64,000 nucleotides of DNA, from assembly GCA_964523295.1 (NCBI GenBank), contig CAZGAH010000003.1, forward strand, positions 1 through 64,000, read 5' to 3'. Below the pieces are notes generated by a model that ran no database searches, was not told the origin of the DNA, and saw only the letters and a list, made by a program, of their open reading frames with translations. Source of the DNA: CAZGAH01 sp964523295 (GTDB lineage: Bacteria > Desulfobacterota > Desulfovibrionia > Desulfovibrionales > Desulfovibrionaceae). Both the position numbers and the translations under genes were made by a program. Of the stretch, positions 1 through 8,528 are shown in pieces. Within the stretch, counting starts at the first letter, position 1. The number at the start of each line of letters is the position of its first letter.

Positions 1-728
1 TCGTCCAGGCCCTTGATGTCCTCGAACACGAACATGAGGTTGCGGATTTCTTCGGCCATCTGGGCGGACTCTTCTTCGATTTCCGAGAGCACTTCTTCCT
101 CGGTGGCGCGGTCCACGGCGTTGAGAATTTCCGCCACGGCCTGGACGCCGCCGACCTTTTTGCCTTCCTTGCCGCCCATGGCGATGAGCTGCGACTGCAA
201 GACCTTGTCCACCTCCATGAGCATTTCCTCGGGTACGGCCTCCAGCTTGGCCAGCCGCATGAGTATTTCCGGACGTACGCCGGACGGGAGATTGGAGAGC
301 AGGTCCGCGGCCTGGTCCGGATGCAGGTGCCCCAGAATCAGGGCCAGGGTCTGCGGATGTTCGTTGCGCAGAATCTGAGAGAGAATGCGGGGGCTGACAT
401 TTTCCAGTTCCCTGAAGGGCGCGGCCCCGTGGTCCATATCCAGCGCGTCCATGATGTACTTGGCGGTATCGGAATCGAGGTTCTTGCTGAGCATGCGCTT
501 GACCGCCGACTGGCCGCCCGTGATCATTTCCTGGCCGGTGATCATTGCCCGGTGATACTCACGGACTACCTCTTCGACCAGTTCTTTCGGTACGGTATCC
601 AGTTCCATCATGGCCTTGGATATCTGGGCGATTTCATGCCGGTCCAGCCGTTTGAACATCTCGCCGGTGAATTTGTCGCCCATGGCCAGCAGCAGCACCG
701 CGGTCTTGTGGGACCCGGTTATCTTCAT
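1..728 (-). CDS. fliG: Flagellar motor switch protein FliG (partial, C-terminus off window)
   Basis: Rotor protein of the flagellar C-ring that couples stator force to rotation and to CheY-P driven switching. About 242 residues are visible. The protein begins MKITGSHKTAVLLLAMGD, the usual FliG N-terminal start, and runs through the middle-domain region around VSPRILSQILRNEHPQ before leaving the window. The ATG at 728 overlaps the end of fliF, so the two are translationally coupled; an in-frame TTG four codons upstream is an alternative start. It is the last visible gene of the flgB-flgC-fliE-fliF-fliG operon. Identity is clear; the C-terminal torque helix cannot be checked. Confidence 0.95.
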   Translation of the reverse strand, partial: MKITGSHKTAVLLLAMGDKFTGEMFKRLDRHEIAQISKAMMELDTVPKELVEEVVREYHRAMITGQEMITGGQSAVKRMLSKNLDSDTAKYIMDALDMDHGAAPFRELENVSPRILSQILRNEHPQTLALILGHLHPDQAADLLSNLPSGVRPEILMRLAKLEAVPEEMLMEVDKVLQSQLIAMGGKEGKKVGGVQAVAEILNAVDRATEEEVLSEIEEESAQMAEEIRNLMFVFEDIKGLD

Positions 729-732
729 CTTC

Positions 733-2340
733 TCAGCCAACTTTCACTCCCTCCGGTTCGCGCATCCACAGCTTCAGGATCGACACGGCCTGCTCCAGAT
801 TCTGTTCGGACATCTGCATCGCGTGCGCTTTGATGTCTTCGATCTTTTTGATGGCGTCAATAGCCTCGGCCTCATCTTCTTCGCCTTCGACCAGGGCCAG
901 GCGCTGCTGACCGGCCGGCAGGCCCTCGAGTCCTTCCACCACTTCCCCCTCCACGCGCGGCCGGATAAGGGCCAGAATGACCGGCCGGACCACCAGCAGG
1001 AGGAACAGGAAGATGAGCAGGGCATTGAGGATCGGCTTGCCCATCCGCGAGGCGTAATCCATGATCGTGGACGCCAGATCGGGCTCTTCGACCACGTCAG
1101 GGCCACCGAAGGAGATCGAGGAGACCTCGATCTGATCCCCACGGTCGCTCTTGTAGCCTACGGCGCTGCGTACCAGCTGCTGGATGCGCTCCAGCTCTTC
1201 ATCCTTGCGCGGCAGGAAGAGGGTTTTGCCGTCTTTGTCCTTTTCATATACGCCATCGACAACGACCGCTATGCTCAGACGGTCGACCGTGCCGACGGGC
1301 GCGACGATCTGCTGCTCGACCTTGTTGATCTCGTAGTTGGTTGTCCGGGTTTCCTGAGAACTCTGTTGCTGGCTTAAGGCCCCGGAGATGCCGTCGCCGC
1401 GGAAATTGGCCTCCGGAACGCCCGATTCGGTATTGGCCCGGCCCTGTGTTGATTGCTCGCTGCGCTGTTCGCTGCGGACAACCGTCTTCTCCGGGTCGTA
1501 CTCCTCCTTGCGGATGGTGCGCTGACTGAAATCGAGATCCGCGTTGACCTTGGCGATGACCTTGCCCGGACCATACAAGGGATAGAGCATTTCTTCAATG
1601 CGTCGTTCCAGATTCTGCTGCATGGTCATCTTGAATTCGAGCTGCGTGGTGGACATGCCCTCGAGCGAGCTGGAATCATCGGGCGAGTACAGGAGCTTGC
1701 CGGCCGTATCGGCAACGGTGATGCGGTCCTTTTTCAACCCCTCGACCGCCAGCGCCACCAGATTGACGATAGCGTCCACCTGCTTGGCATCCATGGTCTT
1801 GTTGTCGCGTATCTTCAGAACGATCGACGCCGACGGTTCGCGCTGCTCCTCGATGAACAGGCTCTTGTTCGGCACCACGAGATGGACGCGCGCACGCTCC
1901 ACCTCCGGAAACTCGGAAATGGTGCGGACCAGTTCTCCCTGCAGCGCGCGCTGGTAATTGATCTTTTGGACGAAGTCGGTCTGTCCGACCTTGAGTTCGT
2001 CGAAAATTTCAAAGCCGATCCCCTGTCCGACCAGCCCGCCTTCGCCCGCGACCTTGAGCCGCAGATCATAGACCCGCTCGTCGGGCACAAGAATGGTCGT
2101 GCCATTGTCCGTGATCTGATACTGCTCCTTCGCCGCCTTGAGCAGGTTCACGACCTTCGCCGCATCCTCGGGGTACATGCGCGAATAGAGCACCTTGTAG
2201 TCAGGCCGGTTGAGCCAGAAGAGCATGAGGAAAAAGGCCACGCTGACGGTCAGGCTGAGCCCTCCGATGAATATGCGCTGCGTGATGTTGGTTCTGGCCC
2301 AAAAGCTTTTGATCTTGTCAAGGGCTATACTGGGGGGCAT
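733..2340 (-). CDS. fliF: Flagellar MS-ring protein FliF
   Basis: Forms the MS ring in the inner membrane, on which the rotor and export gate assemble. The 535 residues are normal length. There is an N-terminal membrane segment at about residues 23-45 (IFIGGLSLTVSVAFFLMLFW), then the YscJ/FliF periplasmic region (VLYSRMYPEDAAKVVNLLKA; PEVERARVHLVVP), a Gln/Ser-rich linker, a second membrane segment at about 440-460 (ILNALLIFLFLLLVVRPVIL), and a cytoplasmic tail that binds FliG. It lies 70 bp after fliE and overlaps fliG. Confidence 0.97.
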   Translation of the reverse strand: MPPSIALDKIKSFWARTNITQRIFIGGLSLTVSVAFFLMLFWLNRPDYKVLYSRMYPEDAAKVVNLLKAAKEQYQITDNGTTILVPDERVYDLRLKVAGEGGLVGQGIGFEIFDELKVGQTDFVQKINYQRALQGELVRTISEFPEVERARVHLVVPNKSLFIEEQREPSASIVLKIRDNKTMDAKQVDAIVNLVALAVEGLKKDRITVADTAGKLLYSPDDSSSLEGMSTTQLEFKMTMQQNLERRIEEMLYPLYGPGKVIAKVNADLDFSQRTIRKEEYDPEKTVVRSEQRSEQSTQGRANTESGVPEANFRGDGISGALSQQQSSQETRTTNYEINKVEQQIVAPVGTVDRLSIAVVVDGVYEKDKDGKTLFLPRKDEELERIQQLVRSAVGYKSDRGDQIEVSSISFGGPDVVEEPDLASTIMDYASRMGKPILNALLIFLFLLLVVRPVILALIRPRVEGEVVEGLEGLPAGQQRLALVEGEEDEAEAIDAIKKIEDIKAHAMQMSEQNLEQAVSILKLWMREPEGVKVG

Positions 2341-2410
2341 GGCGGGTCTCCTTTGGCGTTACGTATCGGTTATGACCAGACGGTCCGGTCGCTCGGTACC
2401 GGACTATACG

Positions 2411-2743
2411 TCAGAATTGAATGCGCATCAGCTCTTTGTAGGCTTCCATGACTTTGTTGCGTACGGCGCTGGTCATGTTGACGGCCAGACCGGCCTTCTG
2501 GAGCGTGATCATCAACTCGTGGACGTTTTCGCTTTCGCCGGCGGCAAAGGACTCGATCATGTCCCGTTTCTGGGATTGCAGCTCGTTGACGTTCTTGAGC
2601 GAGTCTTCGATGGTGGAGGCGAAGGATTTGCGGTTCTCCGCGCTCTTGCCGGGTGACAACAGACCATTTCCGCTCTGCGTCGTCCGTTCTCCCAGTTCAA
2701 TGGCGTTGCGGTACGCCGATATCGCGATGTTGGGTATAGCCAT
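2411..2743 (-). CDS. fliE: Flagellar hook-basal body protein FliE
   Basis: Small rod adaptor joining the MS ring to the proximal rod. The 110 residues match the family length, with the typical C-terminal block of helices (VHELMITLQKAGLAVNMTSA, then VRNKVMEAYKELMRIQF). An AGGAG Shine-Dalgarno sits upstream of the ATG. It is in the canonical place between flgC and fliF. Confidence 0.95.
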   Translation of the reverse strand: MAIPNIAISAYRNAIELGERTTQSGNGLLSPGKSAENRKSFASTIEDSLKNVNELQSQKRDMIESFAAGESENVHELMITLQKAGLAVNMTSAVRNKVMEAYKELMRIQF

Positions 2744-2773
2744 GATCGTGCTCCTATACTTGCCCCTGAGGCG

Positions 2774-3211
2774 TTATCGCCCCAGTTCGAGGGCCTTGTT
2801 GAACATGTTCTTGATGCCCTCGATGGAGGTCGCGTTGGCCTCGTACGAGCGCATTGCCGTCAACATGTTGGTCATTTCTTCCACGACGTTGATGTCCGGA
2901 TACGATACGTAGCCTTCCCCATCGGCATCCGGGTGCCCGGGTTCGTAAACCCGCTTGAAAGGCCGCTTGTCCGTGGCAATGTCCATGACGCGGACACCCT
3001 TGAGGTCCTGGTCCAGCGCGGAACGCATCGCCTTGCTGAACGGCGACTGCACCGGTGTTGCCGCCAGGGTGACGCTTTTTCGCTGGTAGGGTCCGCCCTC
3101 GGTCGTGCGCGTTGTTTTTACGTTCGCCAGGTTCATCGAAATGACATTCATACGCGTCCGCTCAGCCGTCAGGGCCGAGGAGCCGATATCGAAAGCGGTC
3201 ATGAAATCCAT
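2774..3211 (-). CDS. flgC: Flagellar basal-body rod protein FlgC
   Basis: Proximal rod protein exported through the flagellar type III apparatus. The 145 residues carry the N-terminal rod motif (DIGSSALTAERTRMNVISMN) and the C-terminal motif (NVVEEMTNMLTAMRSYEANA) shared by flagellar axial proteins. The ATG shares one base with the flgB stop codon (TAATG), implying coupled translation. Confidence 0.96.
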   Translation of the reverse strand: MDFMTAFDIGSSALTAERTRMNVISMNLANVKTTRTTEGGPYQRKSVTLAATPVQSPFSKAMRSALDQDLKGVRVMDIATDKRPFKRVYEPGHPDADGEGYVSYPDINVVEEMTNMLTAMRSYEANATSIEGIKNMFNKALELGR

Positions 3212-3621
3212 TATTTCGCTCCTTCCATAATGGCGGTCTTGATCCCCTCGAAATTCCCCTTCAATATGGTGGCCAGGGCGTTGTACATCATCTGGTTCTT
3301 GGACATGGTCGCCATTTCCTTGTCCAGACTGACGGAATCGTCGCCGTGGACCAGATGAGGCCTGAGCTCAGTCTCTCCCTCGCCGGCGAAGGTTTTCGCG
3401 TCGAACTTCGACGGCATGTGCCGTTTCGCGGTAATGCTGAGCTTGCCCTTGGCGTCGCGATTCAATGCTGCCTGGAGCTGCTCTTCCCATTCCAGACTGC
3501 GGGCCTTGTAATTGGGGGTCGCAATGTTCGCCAGATTGCCCATGACGACATTTTGACGCTCCATCCTCAGGTCCATTACCCGGCCAAGCAGGTTCATATT
3601 GCTCTCAAACAGGCTCTTCAT
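3211..3621 (-). CDS. flgB: Flagellar basal-body rod protein FlgB
   Basis: Proximal rod protein and first gene of the flagellar operon. The start MKSLFESNMNLLG at 3621 is chosen because AGGAGG lies about 8 bp upstream; a longer frame to 3645 lacks a Shine-Dalgarno. At 136 residues it is normal for FlgB, with ANIATPNYKARSLEWEEQL in the N-terminal part and a C-terminal helix (ATMSKNQMMYNALATILKGN). A sigma-54-type promoter at 3687-3701 would give a leader of roughly 55 nt. Confidence 0.95.
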   Translation of the reverse strand: MKSLFESNMNLLGRVMDLRMERQNVVMGNLANIATPNYKARSLEWEEQLQAALNRDAKGKLSITAKRHMPSKFDAKTFAGEGETELRPHLVHGDDSVSLDKEMATMSKNQMMYNALATILKGNFEGIKTAIMEGAK

Positions 3622-3686
3622 CAGACTATCCTCCTGTGACGCCACCGGCCGGCAGGCCGAAGGGGGGCGTCATGTCTGCTCCTTTT

Positions 3687-3701
3687 GCAATTGCTGTTCC
3701 A
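3687..3701 (-). promoter_or_regulatory. Sigma-54 (-24/-12) promoter of the flgB operon
   Basis: Read on the minus strand the sequence is TGGAACAGCAATTGC. It matches the sigma-54 consensus TGGCAC-N5-TTGC at all but one fixed position, with correct GG-to-GC spacing, and ends about 65 bp before the flgB start. Middle flagellar genes are often sigma-54 dependent, so context agrees. Confidence 0.75.
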
Positions 3702-3805
3702 TTTATATAACTATCTGAAATAATAGCATTTTCACGAAATTCGACACAGGCTTCGCATCTTTGTATGCAGTGGAGTCGAAAGGGGCGTTCTGTATGTGTT
3801 CACGT

Positions 3806-3820
3806 TGGCACGCCAGATGC
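3806..3820 (+). promoter_or_regulatory. Sigma-54 (-24/-12) promoter facing the TPR gene
   Basis: TGGCACGCCAGATGC on the plus strand matches the consensus at nine of ten fixed positions with correct spacing. A start site near 3832 would give a leader of about 95 nt to the TPR gene at 3928. It is back to back with the flgB promoter, so one enhancer-binding protein could serve both. Confidence 0.7.
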
Positions 3821-3927
3821 AAGTAACATTTCACCAGTGAGGGGCGGAAAAAACTGCCTGCCTCACAATGGCATGAAGATTGCTAGATGAAGGACGAGGA
3901 CAGAACTTCCGATACGGAGGGGAGATC

Positions 3928-4491
3928 ATGAGCAGCCATCTGGACTACGAAATCAACAAGGAATTGGGCGAATGCTATCTGTTCATGGGTGACATGGACA
4001 AGGCAGAGGAATTTTACCTCAAAGCAGCGAGCAGCAACGGCGTCCATCCCGATCCCTATCTCGGGCTGGCAACCATCGCCGTGCAGCGCGGGGACCTGAA
4101 CAAGGCGCACACGCTCTACACGCAGGCTGCGGACATCCAAAGCTCCGACAAGGCGCTGGCAGGCATGGCGCTCGTGGAAATGGAGATGGGCGCCCAGGAC
4201 TTGGCGTACGCCCACTTCAACGAAGCCATGCTCGTCAATCCGGAGAACAAGATCGCCATCTTTGGACTTATTCAGATGGGGCACGCCCTGGAGCGGGTGG
4301 ACGAACTCGTTCCCAATCTGGAGCGCGTGCTTGAGGCTGCGCCGGGCATGGATGACGTCCGTTTCGCTCTGGCCGCCTGTCTTGTGCGCATGGAGCGAAC
4401 GGAGGATGCCGCGCATCAGCTTGAAACCGTGTTGGGGAATGATCCGAACAATGAGGTCGCGCTCGAGCTGTACAGTCAGGTCATGGCCTGA
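3928..4491 (+). CDS. Tetratricopeptide-repeat protein
   Basis: A 187-residue cytoplasmic protein made almost wholly of TPR helices, for example ELGECYLFMGDMDKAEEFYL, YLGLATIAVQRGDLNKAHTL and ALAACLVRMERTEDAAHQL. The start MSSHLDYEINKELGEC is supported by GGAGGGGA seven bases upstream of the ATG; earlier in-frame starts lack this. It has no signal peptide or enzyme motif. Divergence from the flagellar operon and its own sigma-54-like promoter suggest a motility-related scaffold or chaperone role, which is inference only. Confidence 0.85.
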   Translation: MSSHLDYEINKELGECYLFMGDMDKAEEFYLKAASSNGVHPDPYLGLATIAVQRGDLNKAHTLYTQAADIQSSDKALAGMALVEMEMGAQDLAYAHFNEAMLVNPENKIAIFGLIQMGHALERVDELVPNLERVLEAAPGMDDVRFALAACLVRMERTEDAAHQLETVLGNDPNNEVALELYSQVMA

Positions 4492-4904
4492 GAGGGCCTG
4501 ACTCACTGAAGCATATTTCGATATCTCCCCTCCCCATTTGATTTCCCGGCCCTGTGAGCTGGCGCCACAGGGTCGGGAAATCAATCCTATTGAGGGCAGG
4601 ACGCAGATGTCTGATTCGGGCAAGCCCGATCTGAGCCGTACCTCCGCGTGCAACGTCCGGGAAGGTTTCGCCGCGCGCGGGAACGCAGGCAGAAGCTCAG
4701 GTCAGCGCAAGTCTGGGTTTGCTATCTGCCGGGCATGATCGCCGTCTTCCCTGCCGCTCCATTCCTGCTCCATCATCTCCGCCCTTCATTTCCACTTGAA
4801 ATTTCAAGGCGTTTAGGGCATAGTAGTACAAAATCAAGGGAGAAATGCGGGTTGACCGCATTGTGTTCAGGTGTGTACGGGCGTTGTACAGGTGAGGGGG
4901 GGGC
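4492..4904. other. Intergenic stretch with a long hairpin
   Basis: About 410 bases between the TPR gene and the hybrid kinase. No convincing gene is seen. It contains the near-perfect inverted repeat listed separately (4540-4582), and the part just before the kinase is more AT-rich. Confidence 0.6.
4540..4582 (+). terminator. Strong hairpin, probable terminator after the TPR gene
   Basis: Arms 4540-4556 (GATTTCCCGGCCCTGTG) and 4566-4582 pair over 17 positions with one G-U wobble and a 9-base loop. No U-tract follows, so it may be a factor-assisted terminator or a processed RNA stem rather than a classical intrinsic terminator. Confidence 0.5.
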
Positions 4905-6515
4905 ATGGCGGATATTTCAATTATCGTTGTCGACGACGAGCGCATCGTCGCTCTGGACATTGGCAATACCTTACGTCGGCTCGGCTACAAGACGCCGGCC
5001 CTGGCTGCCAGTGGCGAGGAGGCGATCGCGCTGGCGGAGCGGCTCAAGCCGGAGCTGATCCTCATGGACATCAAGCTCAAGGGGCCGATGGACGGCATTG
5101 CTGCGGCGCACGATATTTATACCCGCTTCAATATCCCCGTCGTCTTCCTCACGGCCTTTTCCGACGAAAAGACCCTGAGCAGGGCGATGACCAGCGAGGC
5201 CTTCGGCTATCTCATCAAGCCCTTCGAGGAGCGCGAACTGCACTCCACGATCGAAATCGCCTTGTACAAACATCGGACCGAAAGGCGGCTGCTGGCGGAC
5301 AAGCGCAATGCCGAGCAGGCCAGTCTGACGAAAAGTCTGTTTCTGGCGAACATGAGTCACGAGATACGCACCCCCATGAACGGCATCATCGGCATGGCCG
5401 AACTGATGCTGGATACGCCATTGACGGAGGAGCAGCGGGACTATGCGGAAACCATCAGGACTTCGGCGGAGACCCTGCTCGAGCTGATCAACGATCTGTT
5501 GGACATATCCAAGATCGAAGCACGCAAGATGCAGCTCATGGAGGTCGATTTCAATCTCAAGAGCCTGCTCGAAAAAGTGGTCAAGAGCATGGTACCGCAG
5601 GCCAGACGCCGCGCCAACAGGCTGGTTTCCTACATCGACGCCGACGTGCCCCTGCAACTGCGGGGTGACCCGAACCGGCTCGGACAGATTCTCTCCAATC
5701 TACTCAGCAACGCCGTCAAGTTCACAGAAAACGGCGACATCGTGGTCGAGGTCACGCGCGTCAAGCTGGCCGTGCCCGACGATGAGGCGACCGTTACCGA
5801 ACGTCCGCAGGGCGAATTGCTCAAGCTGCTCTTCTCCGTCCGGGACAGCGGCATCGGCATTCTGGAAGACGAGCAGCCCCTTATTTTCGATCGCTACCTT
5901 CAGGCTGCGAACAGCCCGGGTGAGGCTGTCCAGGGAACGGGCCTGGGGCTGTCCATTTGCAAGGAACTCGTCGAACTCATGCATGGCGCCATCTGGTTGC
6001 GCAGCAGGCCAGGCAATGGCTCCACCTTCTACTTCACTGTCAGTCTCAAGGAACAGCGCACTCTCCACGACGCCACGCTGTCGGCGGACAGCACGGTTCC
6101 GTTCCTCTCGGAGCGTCCGTTGAACATACTGATCGTCGACGACAATGCCATCAGCGTGAAATTGGCGATGCTGCTGCTGAAAAAGAAAGGACATCGCCCC
6201 CTTGCCGCTGGCAGCGCCCTCGAGGCCATACATCTGCTCGCGGGCGAACGGGTCGATCTCATCGTGATGGACGTGCAGATGCCGGAAATGAACGGTCTGG
6301 AGCTGACGCGCCGGATTCGGGCCGGCGAATGCGCCGGCGTGCAACCGGACATCCCGATCGTGGCCATGACGGCCCACGCGCTCAAAGGCGACCGGGAGCG
6401 GTTTCTCGAGCAGGGCATGACCGACTACGTGGCCAAGCCGCTCAAGCCGCACGCCTTCTATGCCGCGCTCAACCGTGCCATGGCAACAGGCCTTCGGGCT
6501 CGGGATGATTCGTGA
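4905..6515 (+). CDS. Hybrid two-component protein, REC-HisKA-HATPase-REC
   Basis: Cytoplasmic 536-residue sensor kinase without membrane segments. An N-terminal receiver (about 1-125; phosphorylatable Asp in ELILMDIKLKG, Lys in GYLIKPFEE) is followed by a HisKA dimerisation region with the H box NMSHEIRTPMNGIIGM (about 147-162). The HATPase has an N box (ILSNLLSNAVKFTENG), G1 (VRDSGIGI) and G2 (GTGLGLSI). A second receiver covers about 410-525 (LIVMDVQMPEMNG; YVAKPLKP). Starting with a receiver and lacking a PAS or periplasmic sensor suggests its input is another kinase's phosphoryl group. A long poly-G Shine-Dalgarno precedes the ATG. No cognate DNA-binding regulator is adjacent. Confidence 0.93.
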   Translation: MADISIIVVDDERIVALDIGNTLRRLGYKTPALAASGEEAIALAERLKPELILMDIKLKGPMDGIAAAHDIYTRFNIPVVFLTAFSDEKTLSRAMTSEAFGYLIKPFEERELHSTIEIALYKHRTERRLLADKRNAEQASLTKSLFLANMSHEIRTPMNGIIGMAELMLDTPLTEEQRDYAETIRTSAETLLELINDLLDISKIEARKMQLMEVDFNLKSLLEKVVKSMVPQARRRANRLVSYIDADVPLQLRGDPNRLGQILSNLLSNAVKFTENGDIVVEVTRVKLAVPDDEATVTERPQGELLKLLFSVRDSGIGILEDEQPLIFDRYLQAANSPGEAVQGTGLGLSICKELVELMHGAIWLRSRPGNGSTFYFTVSLKEQRTLHDATLSADSTVPFLSERPLNILIVDDNAISVKLAMLLLKKKGHRPLAAGSALEAIHLLAGERVDLIVMDVQMPEMNGLELTRRIRAGECAGVQPDIPIVAMTAHALKGDRERFLEQGMTDYVAKPLKPHAFYAALNRAMATGLRARDDS

Positions 6516-6610
6516 TTCCGGGCACGCCCGCGTCGCATAGGCTTCGAAAGCGACGCCGATGCCCCGTATCGACGCGCGTAGCGCATAGCTATTCCCATCA
6601 GGGGTAACGC

Positions 6611-7180
6611 ATGTCCGGCCAGCAGCACAGTCTCTTCGACCTGCTCCTCCAACGCTCGCCGCAACAGACGCACGCCATACTCTGGTCCATGCATCGACGC
6701 GCCCGCTATGAGGAGCGTGTGCGGGATTTTTCCACAACCTACGGCGAAGCGCCCGTGTTCGTCTTGCGGGACCAGGGCACGGGGCTTGTCGTCTTCATGC
6801 GGCATCCGTCCGACGCGCTCGTCTGCGACGGCGCCAGCGGTGAACTCGTCGAAGGCGCGGCCGCCGTGGCGCTGATCTGGGGAACCGGCATCGACGCCTT
6901 TGTCGCGCAACGGCCGCGCGAAACACCGCGTCAGGTGTTGGAAATACTCGACGGCGTGCGCCCGCGCAACGCCTGGTCGGCGCAGATAACGGAATCCTTT
7001 CCGGTTGACGCGGACGGGCTGGATGCCCTGGTGTTGTTGGCTCGGGGTCTCGATCTGGACTGCGACAACCTGGACAGCGCCCCGCTGGAGAGCCACCTTC
7101 GGGTCAGCGGCGCCCCGGAGCGCATCGAGGAATTCCTGCACAGGGCCTCGGCCCGCGGACTGCTCAGATTATTGGGGTAG
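6611..7180 (+). CDS. Unknown 189-residue protein
   Basis: I do not recognise a family. It is a soluble, acidic protein with no signal peptide or membrane segment. Coding is supported by length, a plausible Shine-Dalgarno (GGGGTAACGC before ATG) and base composition like its neighbours. It follows the hybrid kinase by 95 bp on the same strand and is convergent with the hydrogenase operon. Confidence 0.7.
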   Translation: MSGQQHSLFDLLLQRSPQQTHAILWSMHRRARYEERVRDFSTTYGEAPVFVLRDQGTGLVVFMRHPSDALVCDGASGELVEGAAAVALIWGTGIDAFVAQRPRETPRQVLEILDGVRPRNAWSAQITESFPVDADGLDALVLLARGLDLDCDNLDSAPLESHLRVSGAPERIEEFLHRASARGLLRLLG

Positions 7181-7241
7181 GCGCCGCAGACGGGAAAAAT
7201 CATCTCCGGCGGCAAGGTTTTTCGCCGGCACGCCCGGTCTG

Positions 7242-7271
7242 GCGGCCTGCGCCGGCGCTGGCGCAGGCCGC
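7242..7271. terminator. GC-rich hairpin between convergent genes
   Basis: Arms 7242-7253 (GCGGCCTGCGCC) and 7260-7271 pair over 12 bp with a 6-base loop, just after the hydA stop. A smaller hairpin (7207-7212 with 7223-7228) follows. It lies between the convergent unknown gene and the hydrogenase operon, so it probably ends transcription from one or both sides, although there is no T-tract. Confidence 0.5.
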
Positions 7272-7282
7272 TCGGGGAAGCG

Positions 7283-8505
7283 TTACGGGATTCGTTTGAA
7301 GGTGACGCGCGACCCTCCTGCCTTGGCGCCGGTCAGATCGATGACGTGCGTCGAGCAGGAGATGCAGGGATCGTAGGCGCGTACGAGCATGCTGGTGATC
7401 AGTTCGATCTCGGCTTCGCTTCTGTCGGACAGCGTGGGCACGAGCGCGTCGAAATCCTTCTGGATGTTGCCGTGGTTCTGGTTGGTCGGGATGACGCAAT
7501 CGGCATGGACGATGCGGCCTTCTTCGTCGTATTCGTAGGCGTGGAACAGGATACCGCGCGGGACTTCGACCGCGCCGTACCCTTTACCCTGACGAGGGGG
7601 GATCGTGGGGATCGCCTCTCTGCGCAGTCCGCGTTTGAGCAGTCCGTCGATCAGGCGGATGCTGTCCTCGGTCGAGTGTACGACCTCCACGAGCTGGGCC
7701 AGATTGTTGTAGTAGGGATTGTGGCAGGGGGCCACGAGTCCCAGCTTGGCGGCCACTTTTTTCGCCAGCGGGGTGAGCTGCTCGCTGTTGAGATTGAAGC
7801 GCGCCAGTGCGCCGACCATGTAGGAGTCGGTCTGGTTGCGCGCCCATTTGGCCGTGGACGTGGGGATGCAGTACTCGCGGGCCATGTCCTTGTAGAAGCT
7901 GGGCGGCCGGCGTTTGTCCATGCTCGAGCCGAGTTCTCCCCAGAAAAGGGCGTATTCGCCGGGCGAGACCAGGGCAATGTATTCGGTTTCCCGAATGAAG
8001 TCGGGCAGCTTGTCCTTGACCGCGGCAAAAAGTTCTGCGGCGTCCTTCAGCGCGGGAACGGCGTCGGACAGCGACTTGCGCAGGGCCTTGAGTTCGTCTG
8101 CGGTCGCAATTTTAGCCCAGCCGCCGGGAATGAGCCGTTGGGGATGGGTGGTCCGGCCGCAGATGACGCGGCTGAATTCGTTGGCCAGACGGTGCAGGCC
8201 AATCAGCCCGCGCAGCTCTTTGGGGTGCGAACTGGCCAGAGGAATCACCGACGGCACGCCGAGCNNNNNNNNNNNNNNNNNNNNNNNNNNNNNNNNNNNN
8301 NNTGGACGTCCTGGAAATGGCGGCCCAGGAGCATGGCCTCGAAGAAGCGCGGCGCCTCGGGCACCTCCCAGCGGCAGGTCTTGACCGTGCCGGCGCTGTC
8401 AATTTCGATCACGATGTTGCCGTGACCTTCGACCCGGGTAAGGTGATGGACGTGAATGGATTTGGCCCCTGGGGCAGCGAATTCGGCATGTTCCGTGGAA
8501 CTCAT
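7283..8505 (-). CDS. hydA: [NiFe] hydrogenase large (alpha) subunit, group 3b type, interrupted by a sequencing gap
   Basis: Catalytic subunit of a cytoplasmic bidirectional, NAD(P)-linked hydrogenase. The N-terminal part begins MSSTEHAEFAAPGAKSIHV and has HLTRVEGHGNIVIEID. The C-terminal part ends with the Ni-binding L2 motif DPCISCSTH and a VIDLTGAKAGG... tail that the maturation protease should remove. N bases 8265-8302 fall exactly where the L1 motif (RxCGxCxxxH) should be, so half of the active-site cysteines cannot be seen. The two flanks are out of frame by the printed gap length, so the gap size is wrong. All visible nickel ligands are cysteine, not selenocysteine. It is the last gene of the operon, preceded by the small subunit. 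Confidence 0.9.
8265..8302. other. Assembly gap (38 N) inside hydA
   Basis: Run of undetermined bases. Flanking coding frames do not join at this length. From family spacing between HFQDV and the conserved helix after the L1 motif, I infer the real missing piece is nearer 70-85 bases. Confidence 0.9.
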
Positions 8506-8528
8506 GATTGGACCTCGTTGGCAAAAGC

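Noticed and set aside
3883..4653. 256-residue frame opposite the TPR gene
   Set aside because: Mirror frame of a strongly supported TPR gene with its own promoter and ribosome-binding site.
5700..6737. 345-residue frame opposite the hybrid kinase
   Set aside because: Antisense to conserved kinase motifs; long only because of high GC.
7283..8505. Possible [NiFeSe] hydrogenase
   Set aside because: The C-terminal nickel motif reads DPCISC with a normal Cys codon, no UGA, and gene order is that of group 3b enzymes.
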